The notes beneath the pieces are model-generated. The model saw nothing but the letters and a program-made list of their open reading frames with translations. It was not told the DNA's origin and did not search any database. 64,000 bases of DNA from Rhabditophanes sp. KR3021 (lineage: Eukaryota; Nematoda; Chromadorea; Rhabditida; Alloionematidae): contig CAUJLY010000002.1 of NCBI GenBank assembly GCA_963281155.1, positions 3,348,001 to 3,412,000 of the forward strand. The letters are read 5' to 3'. The stretch's first letter is position 1. Each line of letters opens with the position of its first letter. The translations under genes and the position numbers were made by a program. Below are positions 13,601 through 22,679 of the stretch, in pieces.

Positions 13601-15207
13601 TTTCGTTTTGTCCGTATAATTTGGCACTCGATGAAGCATAAAACGTGACAATATCTTTCATTCGAACTGATAAGAATTCGTCCATATTCCTTCGAAGTAG
13701 TCTAACCATATCTGAACATTTACCTAATAATGTCTCTTTGTGATTTGAAAAATTAAACATAAATGTATTTGTAAAGGATTTTGTTGTTTTCAATTTTAGT
13801 AATTTTTCATAATCTCTTAGCCGAATACATAACATTTTCCACTTGTCACAATTCATCGGCTCCATAAGAAATTGATCTATATCGTAGTATAATTTTTCAA
13901 AATCTTCCTCTAATGTCTTGAAAATATTAACATATTCAATTTTGAACAAAGGCAATTCAGTTGAATTACCGCAATTTAAATATCCAGCATTTTTAAAGAT
14001 ATCAGGAAATAATTTAGTCTCACATCTGGGAATTTCGTTTGATATGACACTGATTTGCTTGACAATGTTGTAAACTGATAAACCATTTTGGTCGTCGTTG
14101 TCAGGATCAAGTTGTTGTATTGAGGTATCATTGACATGGTCGAAAATTTCTTTTTGACATTCAAAGAAATTATTGTAATTTTGATTAACAACACGTAATA
14201 ATAATTGTGTTTGCAAAGAAGCAATACTATCAAAGAATTTGATGATATTTAAGTCTGAATCTTCACCAATCCAATGAATCCATTCAGATGTGTTTTGTAA
14301 GAGAAGATGGCAAATATTTAATGGCCAATGAAATCTTGTAATACGGGTACATTGAGCAATAAACTGATCAACATGCTCAATTAACTCGCCCAAACTACGA
14401 TGACATCTTCTATTCTTTTTGTCTCTAAAAAATCCAATCCAATCGAACAATAAATCTTTCCTGACATTTGTATAGAAATCATCTCTAATCAAAGAATGAA
14501 GTCTTAATTTACCAATAAGAGCATTTTTAATTTTAGCCAGAAAGTCATCTTTCCTCCATATCGGAATTTTGTCAAATGCAACAACTTTGTCAATTGTCAC
14601 TTGATTTAAATTTTGCCTTTTGTCAATAATTATTCTTGTTCTCAAATTCCATTTTGGCCACAATTGATACAATTCTTCTAACAATTCCCCAACAATTTTT
14701 TCATTCTTAACAAAGCACATTTGCTCAGCTCTGCTTTCAATTCCTCTAAGTTGATTTGGCCATGAAGGAAATTCAATTTCATCCCTTTCTCTAGTCAAAC
14801 AAAACTGTGTGTTAATGTCAACATCTTCTAACTCATCACTTAACAAACCCAAAATGTACTTTTGTTTATTTTTTCTATCTTTTTCTGGGGTTGAGAACGG
14901 TTGTCTAAGGTGATTTATTTTGGTACCAATTACATTCAGAGCATATGATTGTGAGCTACCTATCAGAGGTATATAGATTTCCCTTGTTCTACGACTTTTC
15001 ATCACCGTTTTCCCACAACCAAGGTGTGACGCTATAAATAATATATTTGAGATAATCATCATTTTTAAGTTATACATTACCTCTTTCGATGATTCTATTA
15101 TGCCCAATATTATTTTTAATCCATTCCAAATTTATTTTTCCTGATATTGGATTTATTTGAGCGCTTATTTGTTCGCTTAAAGGTTTTTTTAAATGGTCTG
15201 AATACAT
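660..15207 (-). CDS. Dynein heavy chain, divergent, axonemal (inner-arm) type; multi-exon gene
   Basis: Microtubule minus-end motor heavy chain. Proposed exons (- strand order): 15207-15081, 15031-about 12890, 11519-10826, 10217-10031, 9974-9333, 9283-9209, 9139-6421, 5994-5650, 5609-4822, 4669-3658, 2746-1716, 1639-660. Splice phases agree at every junction except 12890/11519, which I could not resolve, and inside 9139-6421, where one base is missing near 6888. The protein is about 3,550 residues, short for the family (about 4,000-4,500), mainly because the tail is only about 500 residues. Linker, AAA1-AAA6, stalk with microtubule-binding domain and C-terminal domain follow in the usual order. 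The stalk signature (DYW, LLSDMHFL, AAEGLCLWV) and the end (EHWILRGV) match axonemal dyneins, not DYNC1H1 or DYNC2H1. Chromadorean nematodes lack motile cilia, so this may be a relict like the orphan dhc-3 of C. elegans (from memory, unchecked). Dynein identity is sure; the class is probable. Confidence 0.88.
3000..3529 (+). pseudogene. Decayed lysine-rich ORF nested antisense in a dynein intron
   Basis: The first block (ATG 3000 to TAA 3194, 64 codons) is basic and helical (KRKARVGVERALDGELK). A second open block from about 3219, in another frame, runs to TAA 3528 with one internal TAG at 3370. It is rich in Lys, Asn and Ala and ends in KKKKAKSNRK. Codon choice and amino-acid make-up look protein-like rather than random AT-rich intron, and the two blocks would join with one frame change. 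No family recognised. It lies wholly inside the 911-nt dynein intron (2747-3657) on the opposite strand. It could be a lineage-specific gene with unrecognised introns instead of a pseudogene. Confidence 0.4.
4822..5994 (-). CDS. Dynein heavy chain, stalk coiled coil and microtubule-binding domain
   Basis: Exons 5994-5650 and 5609-4822, separated by a 40-nt intron. The segment contains the end of the first stalk helix (EAIPVLEAAVAALQ), the microtubule-binding domain entry (MRFPPNGVRLCMEAVCILL), the DYWVTAQKLLSDMHFL stretch and the return helix starting after AAEGLCLWVRG. These strings are conserved with axonemal heavy chains (family: DYWGP.KKLLGDM.FL; SAAEGLCKWV) and differ clearly from cytoplasmic dynein 1 (LACGPMVKW) and dynein 2 (TAAAPLAAWV). 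Conservation is higher here than elsewhere in the protein, suggesting that microtubule binding is still under selection. Confidence 0.85.
6303..6374 (+). tRNA. tRNA-Ala (anticodon AGC)
   Basis: A complete 72-nt cloverleaf. The acceptor stem GGGGATA pairs with TATCTCC (one G-T) with discriminator A. The D stem is GCTC/GAGC. The anticodon stem CTCCC/GGGAG encloses loop TTAGCAT, giving anticodon AGC. The variable loop is AGGGC, and the T arm TGGGG-TTCGATT-CCCTA has canonical TTCGATT. No intron and no encoded CCA. It sits in the 5995-6420 intron of the dynein gene, on the opposite strand, so pol III transcription here runs against pol II transcription of the host gene. Confidence 0.96.
6421..10217 (-). 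CDS. Dynein heavy chain, AAA1 to AAA4 exons
   Basis: Exons 10217-10031, 9974-9333, 9283-9209 and 9139-6421. AAA1 keeps a usable nucleotide site: Walker A GPPATGKSE (family GPAGTGKTE, split by an intron at 9284-9332) and Walker B FLCLDEFNR. AAA2 has GHSISGKTT and WIVCDG. AAA3 has GACGVSKTT, in which the glycine before Lys is Ser, and its Walker B has lost its acidic pair (ILNTLN). AAA4 retains no P-loop (APSVSWNAE) but keeps VVLVIEDN. So AAA1 and perhaps AAA2 could still bind nucleotide, while AAA3 and AAA4 look degraded. A run of eight A on the - strand near 6888 marks a single-base frame break: adding one base restores both the reading frame and the exon phase, so an assembly deletion is the simplest explanation. 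Confidence 0.85.
10440..10783 (+). pseudogene. Decayed two-exon coding segment nested antisense in a dynein intron
   Basis: Inside the 10218-10825 dynein intron, the + strand carries an open stretch ending ITFGEEENG, a consensus donor (GTAAGT at about 10550) and an acceptor (AAAAACAG at about 10636). A second open stretch (DRSILMEIHYKCSFDEVY) runs to TAA near 10783. The join keeps phase. One TGA interrupts the first part. The intron on this strand is about 85 nt. The pattern of two open blocks with a phase-correct intron suggests a former gene rather than chance. No family recognised. It may be live if the real start lies after the TGA. Confidence 0.35.
10826..11519 (-). CDS. Dynein heavy chain, linker domain exon
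   Basis: This exon carries the core of the dynein linker, the lever that swings over the AAA ring. Visible hallmarks are a PVLKML...KKRHLESI segment (family pattern PLI..L....RHW..I), then SPFAKEIV, W(K)TL and the WQTLEPLF signature (family pattern W.YLEPIF). It ends with NYPSR, which continues into LFFLANTELLEML in the next exon (family pattern PRFYFLS..ELLEIL). The donor is GTTCGT at 10825, weak but phase-correct. The upstream acceptor (AG at 11520-11521) is phase 1 and has no clear partner. The intron that follows (10218-10825, 608 nt) is unusually long for this locus and contains coding-like sequence on the + strand. Confidence 0.82.
11676..12850 (+). pseudogene. Decayed GIY-YIG-like endonuclease gene nested antisense in a dynein intron
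   Basis: A 141-codon frame (11676-12101) has a basic coiled N-terminus, then VYAF...FWYIGKSDDRRLLHHA, which resembles a GIY-YIG nuclease core (Y..YIGK....R...H) of the LEM-3/ANKLE1 kind, and LSPKVDKML. Just before its stop the likely continuation moves to another frame (SLGHVLNHVLIYSL). A second open block (about 12330-12760, two in-frame stops) has GYISES.NTYRRIIEH and later IESTLVDAF..LANSNSGE, which looks like a second, weaker GIY-YIG core with the usual C-terminal Glu and Asn-Gly ending. The whole lies in the 1.4-kb intron between the dynein tail and linker exons. Frame breaks and stops point to decay. Assignment is by motif only. Confidence 0.45.
12890..15207 (-). CDS. Dynein heavy chain, N-terminal tail and start of linker
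   Basis: Two exons. A short first exon begins at ATG 15207 and ends at the GTAATG donor (15081). A 49-nt intron precedes the second exon, open from 15031 to a TAA at 12879-12881. The first roughly 450 residues match no part of the family that I can name by eye. The last 120 residues match the beginning of the linker region (DHC_N2), including the conserved FGLEP element followed by a charged helix. The start was chosen because the reading frame is closed upstream (TAA 15 bases 5' of the ATG) and XPC begins divergently at 15524. A further upstream exon cannot be excluded. No donor near the 3' end keeps phase with the next exon, so the true end lies somewhere between about 12890 and 12960. Confidence 0.7.
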
Positions 15208-15520
15208 TTTCTTCAACAGTCGTTACGAGATTATCCACATGTACCGCATATTCTTATTAGATTCAGTTATTGTTGCAAAGTATTGCATATATCACAAAAT
15301 AGTATAATAAGGTGTATATAATAGGTCTTTTGTTGAATAAATAAGGAAGATTATCAAAATAAAAACAAACTTAAGCTTAAACTTAAACTGTTGTGAACAG
15401 TAAGACCAATATTGAAAAATTTGTCTCATCCGTGAATAATCGTGTTTTTCACTATTTAAGTTTAGTCACTAATGCAAAACTCTCTTAATATAGAAAGGTC
15501 TAATATTTTTATTTTCTTAC

Positions 15521-15526
15521 AGAATG
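15521..15526 (+). promoter_or_regulatory. Probable trans-splice acceptor at the XPC start
   Basis: A pyrimidine-rich tract ending TTTTCTTACAG lies one base before the ATG at 15524 with no upstream exon visible. This is the arrangement expected of an SL trans-splice site, although a 5' UTR intron is possible. Confidence 0.45.
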
Positions 15527-17424
15527 CAACTTCGTGGCCGTAAAAGTCTGTCCTCAAGCATTCCCAAACCACTTATCGAGGACGACAGCACTGATACTGG
15601 TCAATACGATGATTCTTCCGATGACTTTGAGAAAATAGAGATCAAAAGAAAACAAGCGAAGAAGAGATCTTTTCCTAGTCGCGGTAATGTTACTAGGGAT
15701 TCTGGAATGATTTGTGCTGATTCAGTTCTTCTCACTGATTCTACCGGCCCAGCAAAAAAACGAAAGAAGGAGGTTTTTTCATCTTCAGAATCCGAAAATG
15801 AGTCTGAAGAAGAATGGGATGACGTTGATATGGATGAAATTGAACGCGATGGATTTGTTATTAATCTTTCTAATCAAAAAGAAAAGACTGCCGACGAGAA
15901 GAAAAAAAGAATTGCCCAATTGAACCGTCGTGCAAACTTTGACAAGAAAACCGCTATCAAAGGTCAACATACTAGAGACATTGTTAATTGCTTGGAACAA
16001 TTAGTAAATGGCTTGACTAATTTTGAAGATAAAGTCTCTGAAAAGAACAAGGAAATCAAGGATATTCTGAAAAGTCTTAACAAAGGATCAGTTGATGTGA
16101 AAGTTAAAGCATTCCACAAATCGTTTGAAACAATCTTTCCGAAACTGAAGGAACAGATTTGTCCTAGCTTTAAAGAATCAAGCCCTTCTTCAAAGGAATA
16201 TGTCCGAGTTTGGGTAGCTTATACTGCACTTAGCAGTATTGGAATTGATTGCAGAGTTTGTTCTCCATGTAATCCTCAATCATTGCTTTTGGGGGGTAAA
16301 AAGAAACGGAACTTAAAAAGCAACGATTTTATTTTTTGGAGTATTTGGACAAGAAGTCCCAAAATTGGGCTGCTGTTGACTTTGAAGAAGAAGAAAATGA
16401 AGATCCTGTTGAATCTGAGGAGGAACAAAAACCAGCCGAAAGAAAGAGTCTAAGGAACAAAAATAATCCTATTAAAAACGAAACAGTGTTTGAAAAAACT
16501 CTTAGTTCCAATGCCTTTAACTATCCACATGTAAGATACATTTTTTCAATTGATAAAGATAAGGTTTTGCGTGATGTTATTTGGAAATACACTGAAGGCT
16601 TCCAATATCGCGTTTTCCGCCAATCACGAATGCCAAAAGATTTTTTGAGGGACATGTTTTTGCTTTATGGAAATGAATGCCAAGATAAGGAAATGATAGA
16701 GCGTGAAAAAGAAATGGAACGTGATTATATTGCAAATCTTGGACTTCCTGTAGTCGCTTCTGATTTTAAATCTCATCCGTTATATGTTCTTTCCCGCGAT
16801 ATTTTGCAAGCTGAAATGATTTATCCAACCGATGTTAAGCCAATTGCGACTTTTGGCAATTTTCTTGTTTACGACAGATCTGATTTGAAGCAACTGAAAT
16901 CAAGTATCGGTTTTTTGATGGAAGGTCTTGACATTAAGCCCAGCGAAGTTCCAGCAAAAGTCGTCAAGCCAAAAAAGAACTCTAAAAGAGATCCTTCAAA
17001 ACCCCCTGCAGAAGATAAGCTTTTTTGGGGTGCATGGCAAACTGAAAGATACGTACCACCGAGAGTTATTGACGGAGTTATTCCTTCAAACAAATATGGC
17101 AATATGTATGTCTTTCAAGAATGGATGGTACCCGAAGGCTGCATTCATGTCCCAAAATACTATGATGTCAAAAGAGTCGCTGACTCACTTGACATCCAAG
17201 TTGTTCCAGTTGTAGTCGGTTTTGATACTAAAAAAGGACATACTTATCCACTCATGAACGGAGTTTTGGTTCTCGAGGAATTTGCCGATGATTTAATTAA
17301 GAATCTTGAAGAAAACAAGGAAAACAACGAGAAAAACAAGACTAAACGCGATGCCAACAAGCAAAAGAAGCAAATTGAAAGAGCCATCAATCACGCAAAC
17401 ATGCTTAACCCAAAACAAGAATAA
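15524..17424 (+). CDS. XPC: XPC/Rad4 nucleotide-excision repair damage sensor
   Basis: Recognises helix-distorting lesions in global-genome nucleotide excision repair, with Rad23/centrin partners. The N-terminal ~130 residues are acidic, Ser-rich and contain KKRKKE-type nuclear signals. The transglutaminase-like Rad4 core follows (WVAYTALSSIGIDCRVCSP; then EYLDKKSQNWAAVD). BHD1-3 come next: MPKDFLRD, HPLYVLSRDIL, the WQTE.Y.PP motif, VIPSNKYGNMYVF and VVGFDTKKGHTYP. The tail is Lys/Asn-rich. The open frame breaks between 16294 and 16336: the N-terminal part is in one frame and the rest (from about 16330) in another, and adding one base joins them into about 633 residues. The G6/A5/T6 runs there favour an assembly deletion. 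There are no introns over 1.9 kb, unlike its neighbours. Short for the family (human 940 aa). Confidence 0.9.
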
Positions 17425-17939
17425 TGTATTTAATTAATCATCTTATTCACAATTTTATATAAGTTATAAGTTTTAATATTTCGACTAGACTTTAAAAACT
17501 ATCTTTTCGTTCTAGATTATTTTAAATATTAATTGTAATATGTATGTGTATTCTATTTTTTAAACAATTAAATAATTTCAAATAATCAAATATCGTCTTG
17601 AAACTTTGTTGTCATTTTAAAATATCTTTTGATTATACGACTACGTCTTATCGACATCAATTTATTTTTGTTCATTATACGTTTTCCCAATGTCAGTCGT
17701 CGAATAATCTTGAATGGATTTTCTGCATTTTATACAATATAAAATATTTTAAAAGAGGTTAACTTTTAACAAATTATGGCCCTTTTTGCGTTATTGAAGA
17801 CATCAAATATGTTTTAAAAAATTACCTAAAATTAGGAACTAATTATTTTTTTGTGTTTACGTGTCATTTATGCCACTAACGAGCTTTAATCAAAAAATCT
17901 AATTTTTATTCCAATTTTAGGTTATATAACAAGACAAAG
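17425..17939. other. XPC-RPS18 intergenic region
   Basis: 515 nt of AT-rich sequence on the same strand as both neighbours. An acceptor (CCAATTTTAG, AG at 17919-17920) lies 19 nt before the RPS18 start codon, fitting trans-splicing or a 5' UTR intron. No ORF or RNA gene seen. Confidence 0.5.
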
Positions 17940-18470
17940 ATGTCTCTCATCGTTCCTGAAAAGTTCCAACATATTCATCGTGTTATGAACACAAATATTG
18001 ATGGAAACCGCAAAGTCCCATTTGCCTTAACCGCTATCAAGGTAAGCTATAGTCGGTTTTGGTTTATTTAAACATTGTCAACACATCATAATTATCCATA
18101 ATTTTAGGGAATCGGTAGACGTTTCTCCTTCGTATGTTGCCGCAAGGCCGACATTGATCTTTCAAAGAGAGCCGGAGAAATCACCGATGCCGATCTTGAA
18201 AAGATTACCACTGTTATGTTGAACCCATCCCAATACAAGATTCCAAACTGGTTCCTCAACAGACAAAAGGACATCAAGGACGGAAAAACTACCCAAGCCC
18301 TTTCTACTGGTTTGGAGTCAAAGCTTCGTGAAGATCTCGAAAGAATGAAGAAAATCCGTCTTCATCGTGGTCTTCGTCACTACTGGGGACTTCGTGTTCG
18401 CGGTCAACATACCAAAACTACCGGACGTAGAGGACGTACTGTCGGAGTTTCCAAGAAAAAGGGAGGATAA
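17940..18470 (+). CDS. rps-18: 40S ribosomal protein S18 (uS13)
   Basis: Small-subunit head protein contacting the P-site region and the large subunit. Two exons, 17940-18041 and 18108-18470, flank a 66-nt intron (GTAAGC...ATTTTAG) and encode 154 residues, the usual length. It begins [20 protein letters not shown]. The block [20 protein letters not shown] and the ending [10 protein letters not shown] are essentially invariant in the family. The [17 protein letters not shown] stretch and the GG ending are as I remember them from nematodes and differ from vertebrates (HILRVLNTNIDGRRKI), which is one of the better clues to the organism. Codon use is more GC-rich and biased than in neighbouring genes, typical of high expression. 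Confidence 0.98.
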
Positions 18471-18685
18471 GTCGGTAAAAAGGAAAAGGTATAGATGCGC
18501 TATCATGTGGTTGTTTTGCTACCTTTGCCGTAATTGTTAAAATATTGTCTTGTTGATAATAAACACTTGTTTCAATCCTACATTTTATTATTTAAATATC
18601 CATTCCAAGTAATATTTTTGAGCATATAAAAATCATTGTCAAAAGTATAATAGACACATCAAATAATTATTTACTAATCTATAAT

Positions 18686-19398
18686 TCATTCATGGCAATT
18701 AGGAGACGTATCACTAAAATTAAAGCTGAATTCTTCCATATCAGTATCTTTGCCGTTCCAACTATTTCCGTGGTTGGTGTAGATTTTGTTAAATAAATAT
18801 TCAGTTTTTTTTGCACTTACACTGATTTTCCAAAGATTCTGCTGAGCCGGTATAAGAAGGAGTTGTTCCGATTAGAGACTTATCTTGTAAGAATTTAACA
18901 GATTGTTTTTTCACTTCGTTACCAGTTGGAGACTCATTTTTGGCAGTTGAGAAAGTTGTAAAAGGTTTTAATTGAGTAATATGGTCTACAGGACTTTCGA
19001 AATACAGTGGTCATCCATGAAATTTTCTAGATCCGAAATAACATCCAGAATCTTCTTATCACTTTTAATGGCTTCGTCATGCTTAATTACTTTTTCTTTC
19101 TTAGTAGCTTTTTTGTTAGAAATAGGAGCAGTTGTAGGTGATTTCTGCTGAATTTTATTAGCAACTGGGTTTTGATGAATCATGGAAGAAGGCTGGTTAT
19201 TCTCAATAGAAAGTTTTGCAATGATACGATTGGATGTTGGAACCTTTCTTGATATCTATGGGACTTTTTGACTTTCTTAATGTTTTTGTGGTCAGTCGGC
19301 CTGTGTCTTTTTGCTTTGTCGGCTTTGTCGCCCTTTTCACCTTTCCTAGGCTCTTTCTTCTTGCCGTGTTGACCGTTAATTTTCTTCTTACCAACCAT
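18686..19398 (-). CDS. Unrecognised lysine-rich, Ser/Thr-rich protein
   Basis: Exons 19398-18823 and 18761-18686 (61-nt intron). The N-terminal ~50 residues are strongly basic (GKKK, KGEKGDKADKAKRHR). The middle is Gln/Ser/Asn-rich with a second Lys cluster. The C-terminal part is Ser/Thr-rich and ends with an acidic-aromatic tail (DMEEFSFNFSDTSP). Read directly, the frame breaks twice, near 19235 and near 19005. Adding one base at each point gives a continuous 217-residue protein, and the exon lengths (576 + 76 + 2) divide by three, which supports a real gene with two assembly deletions. No domain recognised. It looks largely disordered and possibly nucleic-acid binding. A + strand interpretation is poor. 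Confidence 0.6.
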
Positions 19399-21033
19399 TT
19401 TGATCTTTTTATTAATATTCTTCTAAGAAATAAATTAAAGGCAATAAAATTAAATTAAACTATCATACATTATCTTGTCTATTCTTAATAATATTAATAA
19501 GGCAATACACAATAATTCCAGCTAAAGTTATTGCTTCTTTCAAAATATATATTTTGTAGAACTGAGCCTTTGACATCAATGCCAACTGGAGAAATAATTT
19601 GATTACTTTGTTGATTTTCCATTATTGGCTCAACAGCACTTTATTGTCTAATCATTTTAACACATTTATTAGCCTCGAAATTTGAATGTACAATCTAATA
19701 TTCATATTATTAGAAATTATCCAAAGATCTAAATATCAACAATTATCTCTTAAAACACAATTATAAATTATATGATACTTTGCTTTATAGGCTTTGATTG
19801 TCATCATAAACAATTCATTGGCTTTTCAACTTTAAACGTAATATCATAACTGAAAATGTTGATACTAAATATCAAAGGTTTTTTATACCACATTTTTAAT
19901 GTTTGTCAATATACTTTTTCAATGTTGTTAGGTTCATCTTTCAATTTCGTACGTTGGTCAATACAATTCGTAAAGTTTATTTTGTTGAGTTATTTATCGG
20001 CCTGTTTAGTTATTCACATATCATCTGTTTAGATAATGCTTTGTTTCAATTTTTGAGCTTGTTTTTAACAGATGTTTGTTAATGCGTTTATTTGTAGTGG
20101 TATTTGTTAAATAGCAGGCACAATGATTAAGATCTGACAGTCCTTTGATGTACATCACTTGACTTTTATTTTATTGCAAGGCCAAAACAAAAATTTGAAC
20201 TTATACTACTTATATTATATTGTACTCATACGCCACTTTCTTCGTGCCGATACTCTTCTATTCACTAAAACTATCTAATCGGAATGATATTTTCAATTTT
20301 AATCTAAGTAGGTAACACAATATCTAATCAGCCAATAAACATTTTTTGTATGTGATTAGAAAACTTTTATTAATGTTATCTACTAGTTGGATCATTGAAC
20401 AGTCACTAAATATGTCAGTGTTGGAACTTTTAAAAGGTACTTAATACCAACAAGAACCAACAAAATACTCTGCCAATCGTTATAAGAAAGTGTGCTAAAT
20501 TAAGTTGTTAATCTTATGCCTAAATCACTTTATGATCTATATTTCTATTTGATGTGTTTTTGAATTATGTTATACGAAAAAAGGTTTGGTTTGGCTTTGT
20601 GATATTTATTCGGTCGTTTACCTCCTGTTGTCTATTTAACAATAAATTTCATGACACGTTTGAATGTGTTCACTACGTATTTGAGTCGACTGTCCCCTAT
20701 TTTGAATATTATTCCATAACAAAGTGAGTACAGTGAGTATTTTGCGCGACATCTTTTTTATGTATGACAGACACGTGAACTTAACAATAGTCTTTATCAG
20801 TAATTTCAAATTTCGCGCCAATTCGTTACCTAACTGATGACGACAATAACATATTTTTACCCTCTTTTAATCGTTTTTTACTTTCTTCCATCTCATATTT
20901 AAAATATTTTTGTCATTACATCATACGTACTATTTGTTTCTCACTACTTTCGTTGGAAAAATTAAATGACAATACCGTTTAATTCAACTAGATTCTAATA
21001 ATTGCCAATACTTATTAATATTTTTTGTTTCAG
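19399..21033. other. Intergenic region upstream of the Myt1 gene
   Basis: 1.6 kb of AT-rich sequence between divergent genes. It should contain the promoters of the lysine-rich gene (left) and of the Myt1 kinase (right). The short - strand frame at 20636-20821 has no coding character. Two E2F-like motifs lie in the right-hand part. No RNA gene seen. Confidence 0.5.
20741..20822. promoter_or_regulatory. Pair of E2F-like sites upstream of Myt1 kinase
   Basis: TTTTGCGCGA (around 20740-20749) and TTTCGCGCCAA (20811-20821) both fit the E2F/DP consensus TTT[CG][CG]CGC. They sit 210-290 nt before the start codon of a G2/M kinase. CG dinucleotides are scarce in this AT-rich intergenic DNA, so two such sites 70 nt apart are unlikely to be trivial. 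Confidence 0.45.
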
Positions 21034-22551
21034 ATGCAAACCACGTCTACGTATACTATCGAATCACCGTTTAGCAGAAGGAAAACTTCAAAAATGAGTC
21101 CCAACTTACGGAATGACGCCACTAATTCTCCCGATGTTAGCTATCGCTCAAACGGCCTTCCTACACCTATATTCTACAACAGAAATCAAAACTCTCTGTC
21201 TACAAAGAGGGAAAAAAGAAATCAAAGCTCTCGATTTCAAAACAGCATGAAGAGATTTTGTGCTACTGATGTTAGGATGAGAAGTAATTTAGGAAACACT
21301 AGTGAAACGTCGTTCAGGAAAAACACAGCCCAAGTTTTAAACTTAGGAGGAGATTCTTATAAACTGGGAAATTTTATAGAAAATTCAAAGCTGTATGATT
21401 CTCGGTCTCAGTCTACTTTCTTCAGGCAGACATTTACGGTTAAAGGTACCTTGGGTAAAGGATCATTCGGAGAGGTGTTTTCTGTCACCTCTAAAGAAGA
21501 CAATCTCGACTATGCCTTGAAAAGATCTCTATGTTGCCTTAGGAGTGAACAAGATCAAAAAGAAGCCCACGAGGAGGTGAAAAAAATGCAGAGCATTCCC
21601 CATCATGCCAACATTCTTAGGATTCACCGCGCGTGGGAACAAAAGGGGAAAATCTATATGCAGTTGGATTTATGCGAAAAGTCGTTGGATGATATTGCAG
21701 TTATCGGACAAAAAGTATCCGATGACGATATTTGGAGGTATTTTGCCGATATTTTGCTTGGTGTCCATCACCTCCACTCAAATGGCTTTATTCATATGGA
21801 CATCAAGGCTTCAAATATTTTAATTGACTCGTACGGGATTTGTAAATTGGCTGACTTTGGCCTTATGATTGATACCAAGTATCAGAAACACAAAAGTTTT
21901 CACGGTGAAGGTGACAGCAGATATTTGGCTCCGGAAATATTAAACGAGGACCCAACCTACGCAGCAGACATCTTTTCATTTGGTATGACAATGCTCGAGC
22001 TTGCAACTGATTTGGACTTACCAACTCATGGAGATGGGTGGAATATTTTAAGAACGGGCCAATTTCCCGAGCGTTTCAAAAGTGAAGTTAGTAAAGACCT
22101 TGCTTTTGTAATTCTCCAAATGATTCAACCTGACAAGTTTGAAAGACCTTCTTCTGCCGACTTATTAAGAAATAAGTTATTAAAGGATCGAGTAGGGCGC
22201 AGGCAGTCAGATCATTTTTATTACAACACACTCCAATTTTTCAAGTACGTCCTAACTAAATTTCACGTTTTTTTCATTCTATTTTACATTTTGCACATCT
22301 TCAGAAAATTTATTCCTTCATTCTTGACGTTCGAAAGCAAGACATCCCAGAGTAAGACACCGGTTAGACAAATATTTGGAGAAAACGAAACCACCCCTCT
22401 TTCAACACCTCCTGTAAGATTGTCTTTTACGTAACTTATAAATATCTTTTCATTACAGTTTACCAGAACGCCAGAGCCACGTGGTCGCTGTATGAATCCA
22501 AGGGTATTATCATTCAATGATTCCGACATTTTTGATCTCCAATCACCATAA
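21034..22551 (+). CDS. wee-1.3: Myt1/WEE-1.3-type inhibitory kinase of CDK1
   Basis: Dual-specificity kinase that phosphorylates Thr14/Tyr15 of CDK1 and restrains M-phase entry. Exons 21034-22413 and 22459-22551 (45-nt intron). About 130 residues of Ser/Asn-rich N-terminus precede the kinase domain: glycine loop GTLGKGSFGEVF, ALKRS lysine, catalytic loop HMDIKASN, DFGL, and GEGDSRYLAPEI, the Myt1-type activation loop (human QEGDPRYMAPE). After the kinase come a hydrophobic stretch and a Thr-Pro-rich tail (SKTPVRQ, STPP, RTPEP). The hydrophobic stretch is encoded by 22245-22304, a 60-nt in-frame segment bounded by GTACGT and TCTTCAG that could equally be an intron. The protein is 490 residues if retained, 470 if spliced. 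ATG directly follows a TTTGTTTCAG acceptor, suggesting trans-splicing. Confidence 0.93.
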
Positions 22552-22679
22552 GTTGAAACCTTTTTTTAAAGAAGAAAGAGATATACTTATCCTTAATATT
22601 TATTTTGTCACCTAAAAAGTTTATTGCTACTTTTTAGAAATTGTCTTATGTCCAGTAAATCATTTTTTTACTAATTTAA

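Noticed and set aside
660..15207. Dynein gene as cytoplasmic dynein 2 (CHE-3/DYNC2H1)
   Set aside because: This was my first assumption because the genome looks nematode, but the stalk and C-terminal strings match axonemal heavy chains and not DYNC2H1.
15524..17424. The basic/acidic N-terminal part as DNA topoisomerase I
   Set aside because: The charged, Lys-rich N-terminus suggested it, but the C-terminal BHD blocks and transglutaminase-like core are XPC/Rad4.
20636..20821. 61-codon - strand frame upstream of the Myt1 gene
   Set aside because: No coding character; it overlaps the E2F-like sites and lies where the promoter should be.
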